From Candidatus Dormiibacterota bacterium (lineage in GTDB: Bacteria; Chloroflexota; Dormibacteria; Aeolococcales; Aeolococcaceae), in contig DASXNK010000108.1 in assembly GCA_036495095.1 (NCBI GenBank), positions 1-50,849 on the forward strand: DNA of 50,849 nt, read 5' to 3'. The notes beneath the pieces are model-generated. The model had not been told where the DNA came from and made no database searches. It was given only the letters and a program-made list of their open reading frames with translations. Of the stretch, positions 32,633-40,447 are shown in pieces (within the stretch, counting starts at the first letter, position 1; each line of letters opens with the position of its first letter). A program made the position numbers and the translations under genes.

Positions 32633-33292
32633 TCAGAACCCCAGGACCTCTCCGACCAGGATGACGGTCACGCGCTCGGGCGCGAGCACCCGGGTGACGA
32701 TGAGCACGTTGTTGACCCCGCTCGGCACCCCGTAGGCCCGCAGCGCGCGCTCGTTCTCGAGCGGGTAGCAGTATTCGTGGATGCGGCGCAGCCCGGTGGC
32801 GATGTCGGGCACGATCTTCTGACCGCCCACCACCAGGACCACCCGGCTCGCGCCCGACGCCAGCGGTCCCAGCTGGCTGCCGCTCGCCGAGGCCACCAGC
32901 AGCGACCCGTCCTCGGTGACGGCGTGGGCGCTGCCCACGACGTGGTCGGGCGAGGCGCCGAGCTTCCGCATCTCCTTCGCCTGCATCTGCCGGTCCATCT
33001 GGTAGAGGGCGAGCCGGGTCGGGCGGTAGCGGCCGGTTCGCTCGATGTCCTCGGCGACGCCGATGGCCTCGAGGGTCCGCGAGGTGTTGTTGAAGACCTC
33101 GGCGCCGTCGGGCAGCCGCTCGAGCACGGCGCGACGCGCCTCCTGCCCGGTCGGCACGACCAGGGCGTCCATCCCGTGTGCCCCCAGCGCCCGGGCGGCG
33201 GCGGCGATGCGCTCGGCGGTGGCGAGCACCGCGAACTCCGGGTTGGGGGCCGGCGGCTCCCCGGCGGTCGCCGTCGCCAGCGGCTCACTCAC
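32633..33292 (-). CDS. LUD-domain protein (LutC/YkgG-like)
   Basis: A 219-residue protein of the LUD superfamily (formerly DUF162), named for lactate-utilisation subunits LutB/LutC. Recognisable parts are ALVVPTGQEARRAVLERLP, the EVFNNTSRTLEAIGV turn, DHVVGSAHAVTEDGSLLVASASGSQLG and VVLVVGGQKIVPD, the last two being the LUD core. LUD proteins without LutA/LutB neighbours have no known reaction. The GTG at 33292 overlaps the flavoprotein stop by 8 nt (GTGAGTGA), so they are coupled; it is the last gene of a three-gene operon. Confidence 0.75.
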   Translation of the reverse strand: MSEPLATATAGEPPAPNPEFAVLATAERIAAAARALGAHGMDALVVPTGQEARRAVLERLPDGAEVFNNTSRTLEAIGVAEDIERTGRYRPTRLALYQMDRQMQAKEMRKLGASPDHVVGSAHAVTEDGSLLVASASGSQLGPLASGASRVVLVVGGQKIVPDIATGLRRIHEYCYPLENERALRAYGVPSGVNNVLIVTRVLAPERVTVILVGEVLGF

Positions 33293-34553
33293 CCCCGGTC
33301 TCGGCGAGGTACCGGTGCACCAGCGCCACCGCCATCGCACCCTCGCCGGTGGCGGCGGCGCAGCGCTTCATCGAGCCGTGGCGGACGTCGCCGGCGGCGA
33401 AGACGCCGGGCAGGCTGGTCTCGAGCGGGTACGGCTGACGCGCCAGGGGCCAGCCGTCGGGCACCCCACCGCCGGGGGAGAGGTCGGTCCCGGTCACCAG
33501 GTAGCCGGCGCGGTCGCGCACCAGCTGCAGCTCCTGCATCCCCCCGGTGCAGGGCATGCCGCCGATGCAGATGAAGAGCGCGTCCGCCGCCGTGGTCTGG
33601 ACCCTGTCGCCGCCGTCGAGGGCGACGCGCAGGGTGCGCAGCCGGGCGTCGCCGTCGACCGCGGCCACCTCGGCGGAGGTGCGCACCTCGATGTTCTCGA
33701 CGGCGGTGACCTGGTCGACGAGGTACTGCGACATCGAGGCGCCCAGCGCCGGCCCGCGCACCAGCAGGGTCACCTGCCTCGCGTACCTGGCGAAGCGCAG
33801 GCAGGCCTGACCCGCGGAGTTGCCGCCGCCGACGATCACGACCCCCGCGCCCTCGCACGCCCGCGCCTCGCTCGGCCCCGCGCCGTAGTACACGCCGGCG
33901 CCGAGAAGCCGCTCCACGCCGGGAACGTCGAGCCGTCGCCACTGCACGCCGGTGGCGGCGACCACGGCGCGAGCCGGGATCACGGTGCCGTCGGAGAGCC
34001 GGCTGAGGTAGAGGCCGGCGCTGGTGGTGATGTCGGCGAGCGGACGCGCCACGAGGATCTCGGCGCCGAACTGCTCGGCCTGCACGGTGGCCCGCGACGC
34101 GAGCTGGCTGCCGCTGATGCCGCCGGGAAAGCCGAGGTAGTTCTCGATCATCGAGGTGGTGCCGGCCTGGCCGCCGGGGGCGACGGACTCGATCACCGCG
34201 GTGCGCAGCCCCTCCGAGGCGGCATACACGGCTGCCGCCAGCCCCGCCGGGCCGGCGCCGGCGATGGCGACGTCGTACTCCGCCAGCTTCGGTGGGACGA
34301 TCATCCCCAGCCCGGAGGCGACCCGCTCGACGGTGGCGGCCTCCAGCCGGGTCCTGTCGGGAAGGACGCAGAGGGGCAGGCGGGTGTCCACGGTGAGCGC
34401 CGGGTCGGTGGCGGCCTCGCCGTCGACGTCGAACCAGTCGAAGAGCCGGCGGTTGCGCGTCAGGAAGTCGCGGATGGCGTAGGCGTCGGTGGAGGAGCGT
34501 GACCCGTACAGCTTCACCTGCGGCGTCACCGGCTGGGTGTCGTAGTCGATCAT
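33285..34553 (-). CDS. Thioredoxin-reductase-like FAD-dependent oxidoreductase without the redox CxxC
   Basis: A 422-residue two-domain protein. Residues about 10-95 are a thioredoxin/glutaredoxin-like domain (KLYGSRSSTDAYAIRDFL) that lacks its CxxC. The rest is a TrxB-type flavoprotein with FAD motif AGAGPAGLAAAVYAASEG, NADPH motif VIVGGGNSAGQACLRFA and LETSLPGVFAAGDVR. Where thioredoxin reductases have the redox Cys-x-x-Cys, this has VYYGAGPSEA, so it cannot pass electrons through that disulfide; an NADPH-oxidase, quinone-reductase or sensor role is more likely. GGAG precedes ATG 34553. It is middle gene between the UBP finger and the LUD gene. This UBP-flavoprotein pairing is known from other bacteria. 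Confidence 0.8.
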   Translation of the reverse strand: MIDYDTQPVTPQVKLYGSRSSTDAYAIRDFLTRNRRLFDWFDVDGEAATDPALTVDTRLPLCVLPDRTRLEAATVERVASGLGMIVPPKLAEYDVAIAGAGPAGLAAAVYAASEGLRTAVIESVAPGGQAGTTSMIENYLGFPGGISGSQLASRATVQAEQFGAEILVARPLADITTSAGLYLSRLSDGTVIPARAVVAATGVQWRRLDVPGVERLLGAGVYYGAGPSEARACEGAGVVIVGGGNSAGQACLRFARYARQVTLLVRGPALGASMSQYLVDQVTAVENIEVRTSAEVAAVDGDARLRTLRVALDGGDRVQTTAADALFICIGGMPCTGGMQELQLVRDRAGYLVTGTDLSPGGGVPDGWPLARQPYPLETSLPGVFAAGDVRHGSMKRCAAATGEGAMAVALVHRYLAETGGE

Positions 34554-34587
34554 CGCGGGCTCCAGCGCTGCGGCCGCGGCCGGGGGC

Positions 34588-34881
34588 TCAGGGGTGTGAC
34601 GGTGCCGGGGGGGCGCCCTCGAGCTCGAAGGCGACGTTGTCCAGGTAGCACCAGAACCAGTCCTCGCCGGGCTCGTAGGAGCGGACCAGGGGGTGCCCGA
34701 CGGCTCGGAAGTGGCCGGTGGCGTGGCGCCCTGGGGAGCTGTCACAACATCCCACATGTCCGCATTCCTGACAGACACGCAGGTGGACCCAGTCGTGGCG
34801 GCCCTGCTTCAGGCAGTCCTCGCAGCCGGGGGAGGAGGGGGTGACGTCGTTGATCTCGTCGAGGTGGGTGCAGGTCGCCAT
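34588..34881 (-). CDS. UBP-type zinc finger protein
   Basis: A 97-residue single-domain protein with the eukaryote-like UBP zinc finger (PF02148): CTHLDEI, then PGCEDCLKQG, LRVCQECGHVGCCDSSPGRHATGHF and HPLVRSYEPGEDWFWCYLD. All Cys/His ligands (C-H, CxxC, CxxC, C, H..H) appear to be present. In eukaryotes the domain grips the ubiquitin C-terminus; bacterial stand-alone copies have unknown partners. TACACT ends 10 nt before ATG 34881. It starts the operon with the flavoprotein, 34 nt downstream. Confidence 0.85.
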   Translation of the reverse strand: MATCTHLDEINDVTPSSPGCEDCLKQGRHDWVHLRVCQECGHVGCCDSSPGRHATGHFRAVGHPLVRSYEPGEDWFWCYLDNVAFELEGAPPAPSHP

Positions 34882-34988
34882 GGCAGGGTCCAGTGTAGTG
34901 CCGCGAACTGAATCCGGTGATGCGGTGACGCCGGCGCTACAGTTCGGGTGCAGCCAGCCAGCACAGCGTCAGCGGGAGTGCATGCGCC

Positions 34989-35822
34989 ATGCGTACCCAG
35001 CTCCGGTCCGTCCTGCTCGTGTCCGCCATGGTGGCGACCGCCCTGGGCTGGGGAGGCGGGGCACCCTCCGCCGCAGCCGCGGCGGGCTGGGCGCCGGCGA
35101 GCTCGGCGTCCATCCACCCCGGCGTGCAGCTCTTCACCAAGGGCGCCCAGTGCACCGCGAACTTCATCTACGTCGACGGCACCGACACCTACATCGGCCA
35201 GGCGGCGCACTGCTCGGGCACCGGCGGCAGCAGCGAGACCAACGGCTGCTCGGCGGCCTCCCTGCCCCTGGGCACCCCGGTCTCGATCACCGGCGCCAAG
35301 CATCCGGGCACGCTCGTCTACAACTCCTGGCTCTCGATGCAGGGGCTCCACGAGAAGGACGCCGACACCTGCCAGTACAACGACCTCGCGCTGGTGCGGC
35401 TCGACCCCGCCGACGTCGGCTCGGTGAACCCGACGGTGCCGGTCTGGGGCGGTCCCACCGGTCTGCGCAGCGCCGGCACCAGCGCCGGCGACCCCGTGTA
35501 CTCGTACGGCAACTCGCAGCTGGGCCTCGGCACCGGCGCCATCAGCCGCAAGCAGGGGACCAGCAACGGCGACCTCGGCGGCGGATGGAGCCACACCGTC
35601 AGCACCCAGCCGCCCGGCGTGCCCGGCGACTCCGGCAGCGGCTTCCTCGACGCCCAGGGCAACGCCCTCGGCGTGCTCAGCACCCTCGACCTCGCTCCCG
35701 GCCCCGGCACCAACGGCGTCGGCGACCTCGCCCACGAGCTCGCCTACATGCACCTCCACTCCGCCTTCACGGCCGTGCGGCTGGTGATGGGGACGGAGGC
35801 GTTCGCAAAATCGGGACGGTGA
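34989..35822 (+). CDS. Secreted trypsin-like (S1) serine protease
   Basis: Exported chymotrypsin-fold protease of 277 residues. Signal peptide 1-32 (cleaved after AAAA), then the catalytic triad is visible: H74 in QAAHCS, D132 in YNDLALVRLD, S215 in GVPGDSGSGF. Cys pairs (C55-C75-type near the His) fit S1 disulfides. Start ATG 34989 has GGGAG upstream and a TACAGT hexamer near 34935. The 3' end overlaps the convergent ATPase gene by 56 bp. Confidence 0.85.
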   Translation: MRTQLRSVLLVSAMVATALGWGGGAPSAAAAAGWAPASSASIHPGVQLFTKGAQCTANFIYVDGTDTYIGQAAHCSGTGGSSETNGCSAASLPLGTPVSITGAKHPGTLVYNSWLSMQGLHEKDADTCQYNDLALVRLDPADVGSVNPTVPVWGGPTGLRSAGTSAGDPVYSYGNSQLGLGTGAISRKQGTSNGDLGGGWSHTVSTQPPGVPGDSGSGFLDAQGNALGVLSTLDLAPGPGTNGVGDLAHELAYMHLHSAFTAVRLVMGTEAFAKSGR

Positions 35823-36897
35823 CCGGCCGACCTGACATCGCCCAGAGGGGGCCGGGGATCTCCACGGTGACGGCCGCGCCGGGCTCCGGCCTGGTCACGC
35901 CGCCGCCGCGGGCGGCGAGCGTGAGCGGGCCGCCGGGGAGCTGGACCTGCACCTCGACGCGGCTGTCGTGGCCCTGGTACTCCGTGCCGGTCACCCGCCC
36001 GGTCAGCCCGCCGTCCGCATCGCGGGCACCGGTGGCGAGGCGCACCTGCTCGGGACGCAGCACGGCAAGCGCTGCGCCGGCGGCGGGGCAGGCGGGATCG
36101 AGGGCCAGCCGGCCCAGCGCGGTGTGGAGGACCCCGCCCTCGACGGTCGCGGGGAGGAGCGTGGCCTCGCCGACGAAGGTGGCGACCGCCGCGTCGGCGG
36201 GCCGCCCGTAGACCTCGGCGGGCGCCCCCGCCTGGACCACCCGACCCTCCCGGATCACCGCCACCAGGTCGGCGAGGGACAGGGCCTCGGCCTGGTCGTG
36301 GGTGACGAGCACGGCGGTCACCCCGGTGGCGCCGAGGATGGCGCGCACGTCCGCCCGCAGCCGGACGCGCAGGGCGGCGTCGAGGGACGAGAACGGCTCG
36401 TCGAGGAGCACCACCTCGGGGTCGCACGCGAGCGCGCGGGCGAGGGCGACGCGCTGCTGCTGCCCGCCGGAGAGCTGGTGCGGGTGCCATCGCTCGAGGC
36501 CGCCCAGCCCCACCAGATCGAGGAGCTCGGCGACCCGGGCCGCCCGGGCGGCCCGGCGGTGCCGCCCCCTGCCGGTGAGGGCGAAGCCCACGTTGTCGGC
36601 GACCGACAGGTGGGGGAACATCGCCCCGTCCTGGGGCACGTAGCCGACCCGGCGGCGCTCCGGCCGGACCCGCCGCCGGCCGTCGTCGACCAGCGAGCCG
36701 GCGATGCGGACGCGGCCCTCGGTGGCGGGCTGGAAGCCGGCGAGCACCCGCAGCAGGGTGGTCTTCCCGCATCCCGAGGGTCCGAGGACGCAGGCGAGGC
36801 CCCCCCCGGGGATGCGGAGGTCGACGCCGCGGAGCACCGGCGCCGCGCCGTAGGCGGCGTGCAGGTTCTCGATCTCGACCGAGCGGGCCGCCCTCAC
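35767..36897 (-). CDS. Fe(III) ABC transporter ATP-binding protein (FbpC-like)
   Basis: A 376-residue ATPase: Walker A GPSGCGKT (39-46), Q-loop VPQDGAMFPHLSV, signature LSGGQQQRVALARAL, Walker B VVLLDEPFSSLD, H-loop VTHDQ, and a C-terminal TOBE-like regulatory region (about 240-370). Starts at GTG 36897, overlapping the permease stop as GTGA. The continuous open frame further upstream is a shadow over the permease. It powers the transporter with the two genes before it, in the order binding protein, permease, ATPase. Confidence 0.87.
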   Translation of the reverse strand: MRAARSVEIENLHAAYGAAPVLRGVDLRIPGGGLACVLGPSGCGKTTLLRVLAGFQPATEGRVRIAGSLVDDGRRRVRPERRRVGYVPQDGAMFPHLSVADNVGFALTGRGRHRRAARAARVAELLDLVGLGGLERWHPHQLSGGQQQRVALARALACDPEVVLLDEPFSSLDAALRVRLRADVRAILGATGVTAVLVTHDQAEALSLADLVAVIREGRVVQAGAPAEVYGRPADAAVATFVGEATLLPATVEGGVLHTALGRLALDPACPAAGAALAVLRPEQVRLATGARDADGGLTGRVTGTEYQGHDSRVEVQVQLPGGPLTLAARGGGVTRPEPGAAVTVEIPGPLWAMSGRPVTVPILRTPPSPSPAARP

Positions 36898-38456
36898 GAC
36901 CGTGCCAGCCCGAGCCGGGTCAGCAGGAACACCGGCACCGCCGAGGTGACCACCATCACCGCCGCGTACGGTGCCGCCGCCCCGTAGGCGAGGTTCGAGG
37001 TGTAGAGCCAGAACCGGGTCGCCAGGGTCTCGACCCCGGTGGGCCGGAGCAGCAGGGTCGCGGTCAGCTCGGTGGTCGCGGACAGCGAGACCAGCGCCGC
37101 CGCCGCACCCAGGCCGGGCAGCAGCAGCGGCACGGTGACCCGGCGGAGCGTTCCCAGCCAGGTCTCGCCCAGCGAGCGGGCCGCATCCTCGAGCTCCGGG
37201 GGCACCCGGGCCAGCGCGGCGCGCACCGCGATCAGGGCGAGGGGGAAGAAGAGCACCACGTAGCCGGCCTCGAGGAGCGCGGTGCCCTGGTACAGCGGCC
37301 GGAGGTGGTGGATGGCGAAGGCGGCGATGGTCAGCCCCACCGCGACCCCGGGGAGCGCCCGCACCAGGTAGGCGCCCCGCTCCAGGGTGTGCGCCAGCCG
37401 CGAGGGGTGGCGGAGCGACAGCAGCGCCACGGGGAGGGCGAGCAGAGTCGCCACCACCGCGGCCCCGGCCCCCAGCAGCAGCGACTCGGCGGTGGCCGCG
37501 AACACCGACCCCGAGGGCAGGGTGGTCGAGCTGCCGCGGATCATCCAGTAGGCGATCGACCCCACCGGCACGCCGAGGGCGAGCACCACCAGCACCGCCA
37601 TCGCCAGCACCGCCAGCGGCGCGGCCCGGCCCAGCCGCACCGGAGCGGCCGGCAGCGCCGCCCGGGTGCCGGGATGGCCGCTCCGGCCCCGCAGGGCGTA
37701 CTCGCCGGCCAGCAGCATCACCCCCATCAGGCAGAGCACCAGGGTGAGCACCGACGCCGAGGCGGCGTCGAATCCCAGGCTGTACTGGGTGAAGATCGCG
37801 GTGGCGAAGGTGCGGAAGCGCAGCACCGCGAAGGTGCCGTACTCGGCGAGCAGGTAGAGCCCGACCACCAGCATCCCGCCCAGGACCGCGGTGCGCACCG
37901 AGGGCAGGGTGACCCGGAGGAACCGGCGCACCGGGCCGGCCCCGAGGCTGCGGGCGACGTCGTCGAGCGCCGGGTCGCTGCGCCGGAGCGTCGCCGCAAC
38001 CGGCAGGTACACCCACGGGTAGAGGGAGAGGGTCATCACCAGCCACGCGCCGCCGAAGCCCTGCACCGACGGCAGCAGCGAGACCCAGCTGCTCCCCGCC
38101 ACGAACTCGGGGATCGCCAGGGGCAGCACCAGCAGCACCGCGAGCAGGCGGCGGGCGGGGATGTCGGTGCGCTCCACCAGCCAGGCGGCGGCGACGCCGA
38201 CCACCGCGCAGGCGACGGTCACGCCGAGGGTGAGGGTCACCGTGTTGGTCAGCAGCGTCGGCACCAGCGGCAGGGCGAGCAGGTGCGCCGCCCGGCGCGG
38301 GCTCACCGTCAGCGCCTGCAGCACCACCGCGGCGACGGGGAGGAGGAGGATCGCCGTGATCGCGACCACCGAGATCGTCAGCGCCGCCGGCGCCGGCCGG
38401 TGCGCGACCCCGCGCGCCCGCACCGGGCGCCGGCCGGCCAGGGACCGCGCCGCCAC
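36894..38456 (-). CDS. Fe(III) ABC transporter permease (FbpB-like, duplicated)
   Basis: A 520-residue integral membrane protein with about 12 helices formed by two homologous halves, each with a BPD_transp_1 EAA-like loop: DVARSLGAGPVRRFLRVTLP (first) and DAARSLGETWLGTLRRVTVPLL (second). This duplicated form is typical of FbpB/SfuB-type iron(III) and related permeases. The GTG 38456 shares one base with the upstream stop. It partners the FbpA-like and FbpC-like proteins. Confidence 0.88.
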   Translation of the reverse strand: MAARSLAGRRPVRARGVAHRPAPAALTISVVAITAILLLPVAAVVLQALTVSPRRAAHLLALPLVPTLLTNTVTLTLGVTVACAVVGVAAAWLVERTDIPARRLLAVLLVLPLAIPEFVAGSSWVSLLPSVQGFGGAWLVMTLSLYPWVYLPVAATLRRSDPALDDVARSLGAGPVRRFLRVTLPSVRTAVLGGMLVVGLYLLAEYGTFAVLRFRTFATAIFTQYSLGFDAASASVLTLVLCLMGVMLLAGEYALRGRSGHPGTRAALPAAPVRLGRAAPLAVLAMAVLVVLALGVPVGSIAYWMIRGSSTTLPSGSVFAATAESLLLGAGAAVVATLLALPVALLSLRHPSRLAHTLERGAYLVRALPGVAVGLTIAAFAIHHLRPLYQGTALLEAGYVVLFFPLALIAVRAALARVPPELEDAARSLGETWLGTLRRVTVPLLLPGLGAAAALVSLSATTELTATLLLRPTGVETLATRFWLYTSNLAYGAAAPYAAVMVVTSAVPVFLLTRLGLARS

Positions 38457-39499
38457 TAGAGGAGCCCGGCCTGCTGGAGCAGGTCCAGTGCCTCCCTCCC
38501 GGTGCCGAGGTCGACCACCGGGCTGGTCAGCTGCGCCAGCGGGGGCAGCCGCGGGTCTGGCACCCCGGGGAGCAGCGGGTACTCCCAGCTCTCGCTGGTG
38601 GCGATGATCCGTTGCGCCGGCTCGCTCACCAGGTAGGCGACGAACCGCTGGGCGAGGTCCTGGTGCTGGCCGGAGGCGACCACGGCGGCGCCGGAGATGT
38701 CGACGAGGCCGCCCGCGTCAGCCGGGGGGAAGTAGTGGAGCGCGGAGTGGACGCCGCCGTTGCCGACCTCGTCGCGCATCCGGTACCAGTAGTAGTGGTC
38801 GACCAGGCCCATGGCGATCTCACCGCGGTTCACCGCCCTGATCAGCGACTCGTTGCTGTCGTAGACCTTCGCGTTGTCCTTGAGGGCGGTCAGCCAGGCG
38901 GCGGTGGCCTCGGACCCCCGGGCGCCGACCACCCGGGTGACCACCGGTTGGAAGTCGGTCTCGGAGGGCGCGACCGCCACCCTGCCCTTCATCTCCGGCC
39001 TGCCGAGGTCGAGCACCGAGGTGGGCAGGTCCTTCTCGGCGACCGCCTGGGTGTTGTAGACGAGGGCGGCGGCGCGGGCGGAGACGCCCACCCAGTGACC
39101 CGCGGCGGAGCTGGCCTGGCGGGGCACGAGCGCCAGCGTCGCCGGTCGCACCGTGGCGAGCAGGTGCTTCTCGTCGAGAATCGAGAGCGAGGGCGGGTTC
39201 TCCGCGAAGAACACGTCGGCGGGCGAGCTGGTCCCCTCCTGGAGGAGCTGGTTGGCGAGGTCGGCCTCGTCCCCCGAGCGCACGTGCACCTCGATGCCGG
39301 TGCGGTTCTGGAAGTCCTGCACCAGGGCGCCCACGGTCTGCTGGTGCTGACCGCTGTACACGGTGATGGTGCCCGCCGAGCCGACCTGCCGGGCCGCGGT
39401 GGTCACCGCCGGCGTCGCCGAGCCGCAGCCCGCGAGCGCGACCACGACCGCGCCGGCGAGCCCCGCCCCGGCCGCCTGGGTGGGTCTTCTCGACGTCAT
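38456..39499 (-). CDS. Fe(III) ABC transporter substrate-binding lipoprotein (FbpA-like)
   Basis: A 347-residue binding protein with lipobox ALAGC (Cys25). TITVYSGQHQQTVGALVQDF near the mature N-terminus, VRSGDEADLANQLLQEG and SPADVFFAENPPSL match ferric-ion-binding proteins of the FbpA/FutA class, and DHYYWYRMRDE supplies the tyrosine pair expected for iron coordination. ATG 39499 has AGGGGGG upstream; an in-frame ATG 39523 lies within the operator-like region. Two DtxR/IdeR-like elements precede the gene, so iron repression is likely. Confidence 0.87.
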   Translation of the reverse strand: MTSRRPTQAAGAGLAGAVVVALAGCGSATPAVTTAARQVGSAGTITVYSGQHQQTVGALVQDFQNRTGIEVHVRSGDEADLANQLLQEGTSSPADVFFAENPPSLSILDEKHLLATVRPATLALVPRQASSAAGHWVGVSARAAALVYNTQAVAEKDLPTSVLDLGRPEMKGRVAVAPSETDFQPVVTRVVGARGSEATAAWLTALKDNAKVYDSNESLIRAVNRGEIAMGLVDHYYWYRMRDEVGNGGVHSALHYFPPADAGGLVDISGAAVVASGQHQDLAQRFVAYLVSEPAQRIIATSESWEYPLLPGVPDPRLPPLAQLTSPVVDLGTGREALDLLQQAGLL

Positions 39500-39523
39500 C
39501 CCCTGGCCCCCCTCACCGTGCAT

Positions 39524-39537
39524 TTAGTTCGACCTAA
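39524..39537 (-). promoter_or_regulatory. TTAG-N6-CTAA element upstream of the iron transporter
   Basis: Minus-strand TTAGGTCGAACTAA, 25 bp before the FbpA-like ATG at 39499. It has the TTAG-N6-CTAA core of the IdeR/DtxR box. Confidence 0.6.
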
Positions 39538-39545
39538 GGTCCGGG

Positions 39546-39560
39546 GTAGCCTAGCCTAAC
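39546..39560 (-). promoter_or_regulatory. Second DtxR/IdeR-like half of a tandem operator
   Basis: Minus-strand GTTAGGCTAGGCTAC follows the IdeR consensus TTAGGTTAGGCTAA at 12 of 14 positions. It is about one helical turn plus a half upstream of the 39524 element; tandem boxes are common in iron-repressed promoters. Confidence 0.6.
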
Positions 39561-39658
39561 GGGGCGGATGCCGCAAGAGCCTCAGGGAGATCCTGCCGGT
39601 CTCGGCCCGAACGGCGATCGCCGAGGCGATGAGCAGCGCCACCGACACGAAGTGAACC

Positions 39659-39688
39659 CTCGCTGAACGTCGACCGGGCGTCAGCGAG
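39659..39688 (-). terminator. Hairpin downstream of the coiled-coil/winged-helix gene
   Basis: CTCGCTGA (39659-39666) and TCAGCGAG (39681-39688) are perfect 8-bp arms with a 14-nt loop, 26 nt after the minus-strand stop at 39714. Confidence 0.45.
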
Positions 39689-39713
39689 CGGAGGCGGGAC
39701 CGCCCGGCGCGGG

Positions 39714-40310
39714 TCAGCTCAGGGAGTAGACCATCCGTCCGCCCTCGCCGGGGCGCATGACCGCGCCCGCACCCTTGGCGATGTGACGAATCGCGCGCCC
39801 GGAGACGGGAGTGCCGGCCTGGCTGATCTGCGCGGCGATCTCGCCGGCGGTGGCGGTTCCCAGCTTTCCGATGACGGCACGGACCACGTCCGCGGTCACC
39901 GACGCGGGCGTGGCCCGGCCGTTTGCGGACGCGCGCGCGACCCGGCCGGTGCCGTTCGCCGACGCCGCGCGGGAGCGGCCACGAGGTGCCGCACCGCGTG
40001 CGGGCCGTGCGGATGCCGGAGCCGGCGACGCGGCGCCCCGTCGCCGTCCCCGCCGGACGGGTTCGGCGCGGGCGACCAGTGCTCGGGCATCACGGAAGAG
40101 GTCGATCCCCTCGGCGAGCTCGGCGCGCAGCTGCTCGTTCTCGTCCTGTGCCTGGACGACCGCCTCGCGCAGCGAAACGACCTCGTCGAGCAGTCCTCCG
40201 AAACGCGCGAGGAAGTCGTCACCGGCGGTGCGCATCGCGTCGACGTTGACCGCCCGCTTGCGGCGGGTCGGCTGCGCCGGCGCCGCGGTCTGCTGACGGG
40301 CTCTCGCCAT
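39714..40310 (-). CDS. Coiled-coil protein with basic linker and C-terminal winged-helix-like domain
   Basis: A 198-residue protein of unknown function in three parts: a basic head (MARARQQ...RRKRA), an acidic helical/coiled-coil segment (about 28-75, VVSLREAVVQAQDENEQLRAEL), a long Arg/Gly/Ala/Ser linker with AT-hook-like RGRRRG (about 85-135), and a compact C-terminal domain (about 138-198) with VTADVVRAVIGKLGTATAGEIAAQI and RAIRHIAKGAG, resembling a small winged helix. The design suggests a nucleoid-associated DNA-binding protein, by analogy with histone-like proteins. GGGAGG precedes ATG 40310; an A/T-rich -10-like CATAAT lies about 85 nt upstream. Confidence 0.6.
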   Translation of the reverse strand: MARARQQTAAPAQPTRRKRAVNVDAMRTAGDDFLARFGGLLDEVVSLREAVVQAQDENEQLRAELAEGIDLFRDARALVARAEPVRRGRRRGAASPAPASARPARGAAPRGRSRAASANGTGRVARASANGRATPASVTADVVRAVIGKLGTATAGEIAAQISQAGTPVSGRAIRHIAKGAGAVMRPGEGGRMVYSLS

Positions 40311-40447
40311 TCGGAGGCCTCCCAAGACACGAACTGCGTGACCGTATCTGCGGTTTCGCGCGGACTTGATCGGACAACCCGCTCCAGTCCCGCGCATTAT
40401 GCACCCTTCTCTGGCCGCGAATGCAGTCGCTATGCCGACGTCACATG

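Noticed and set aside
35767-38046. A 759-residue fused protein on the minus strand
   Set aside because: Residues before GTG 36897 are an out-of-register reading of the permease gene; the permease frame carries the conserved membrane helices, and a GTGA overlap marks the real ATPase start.
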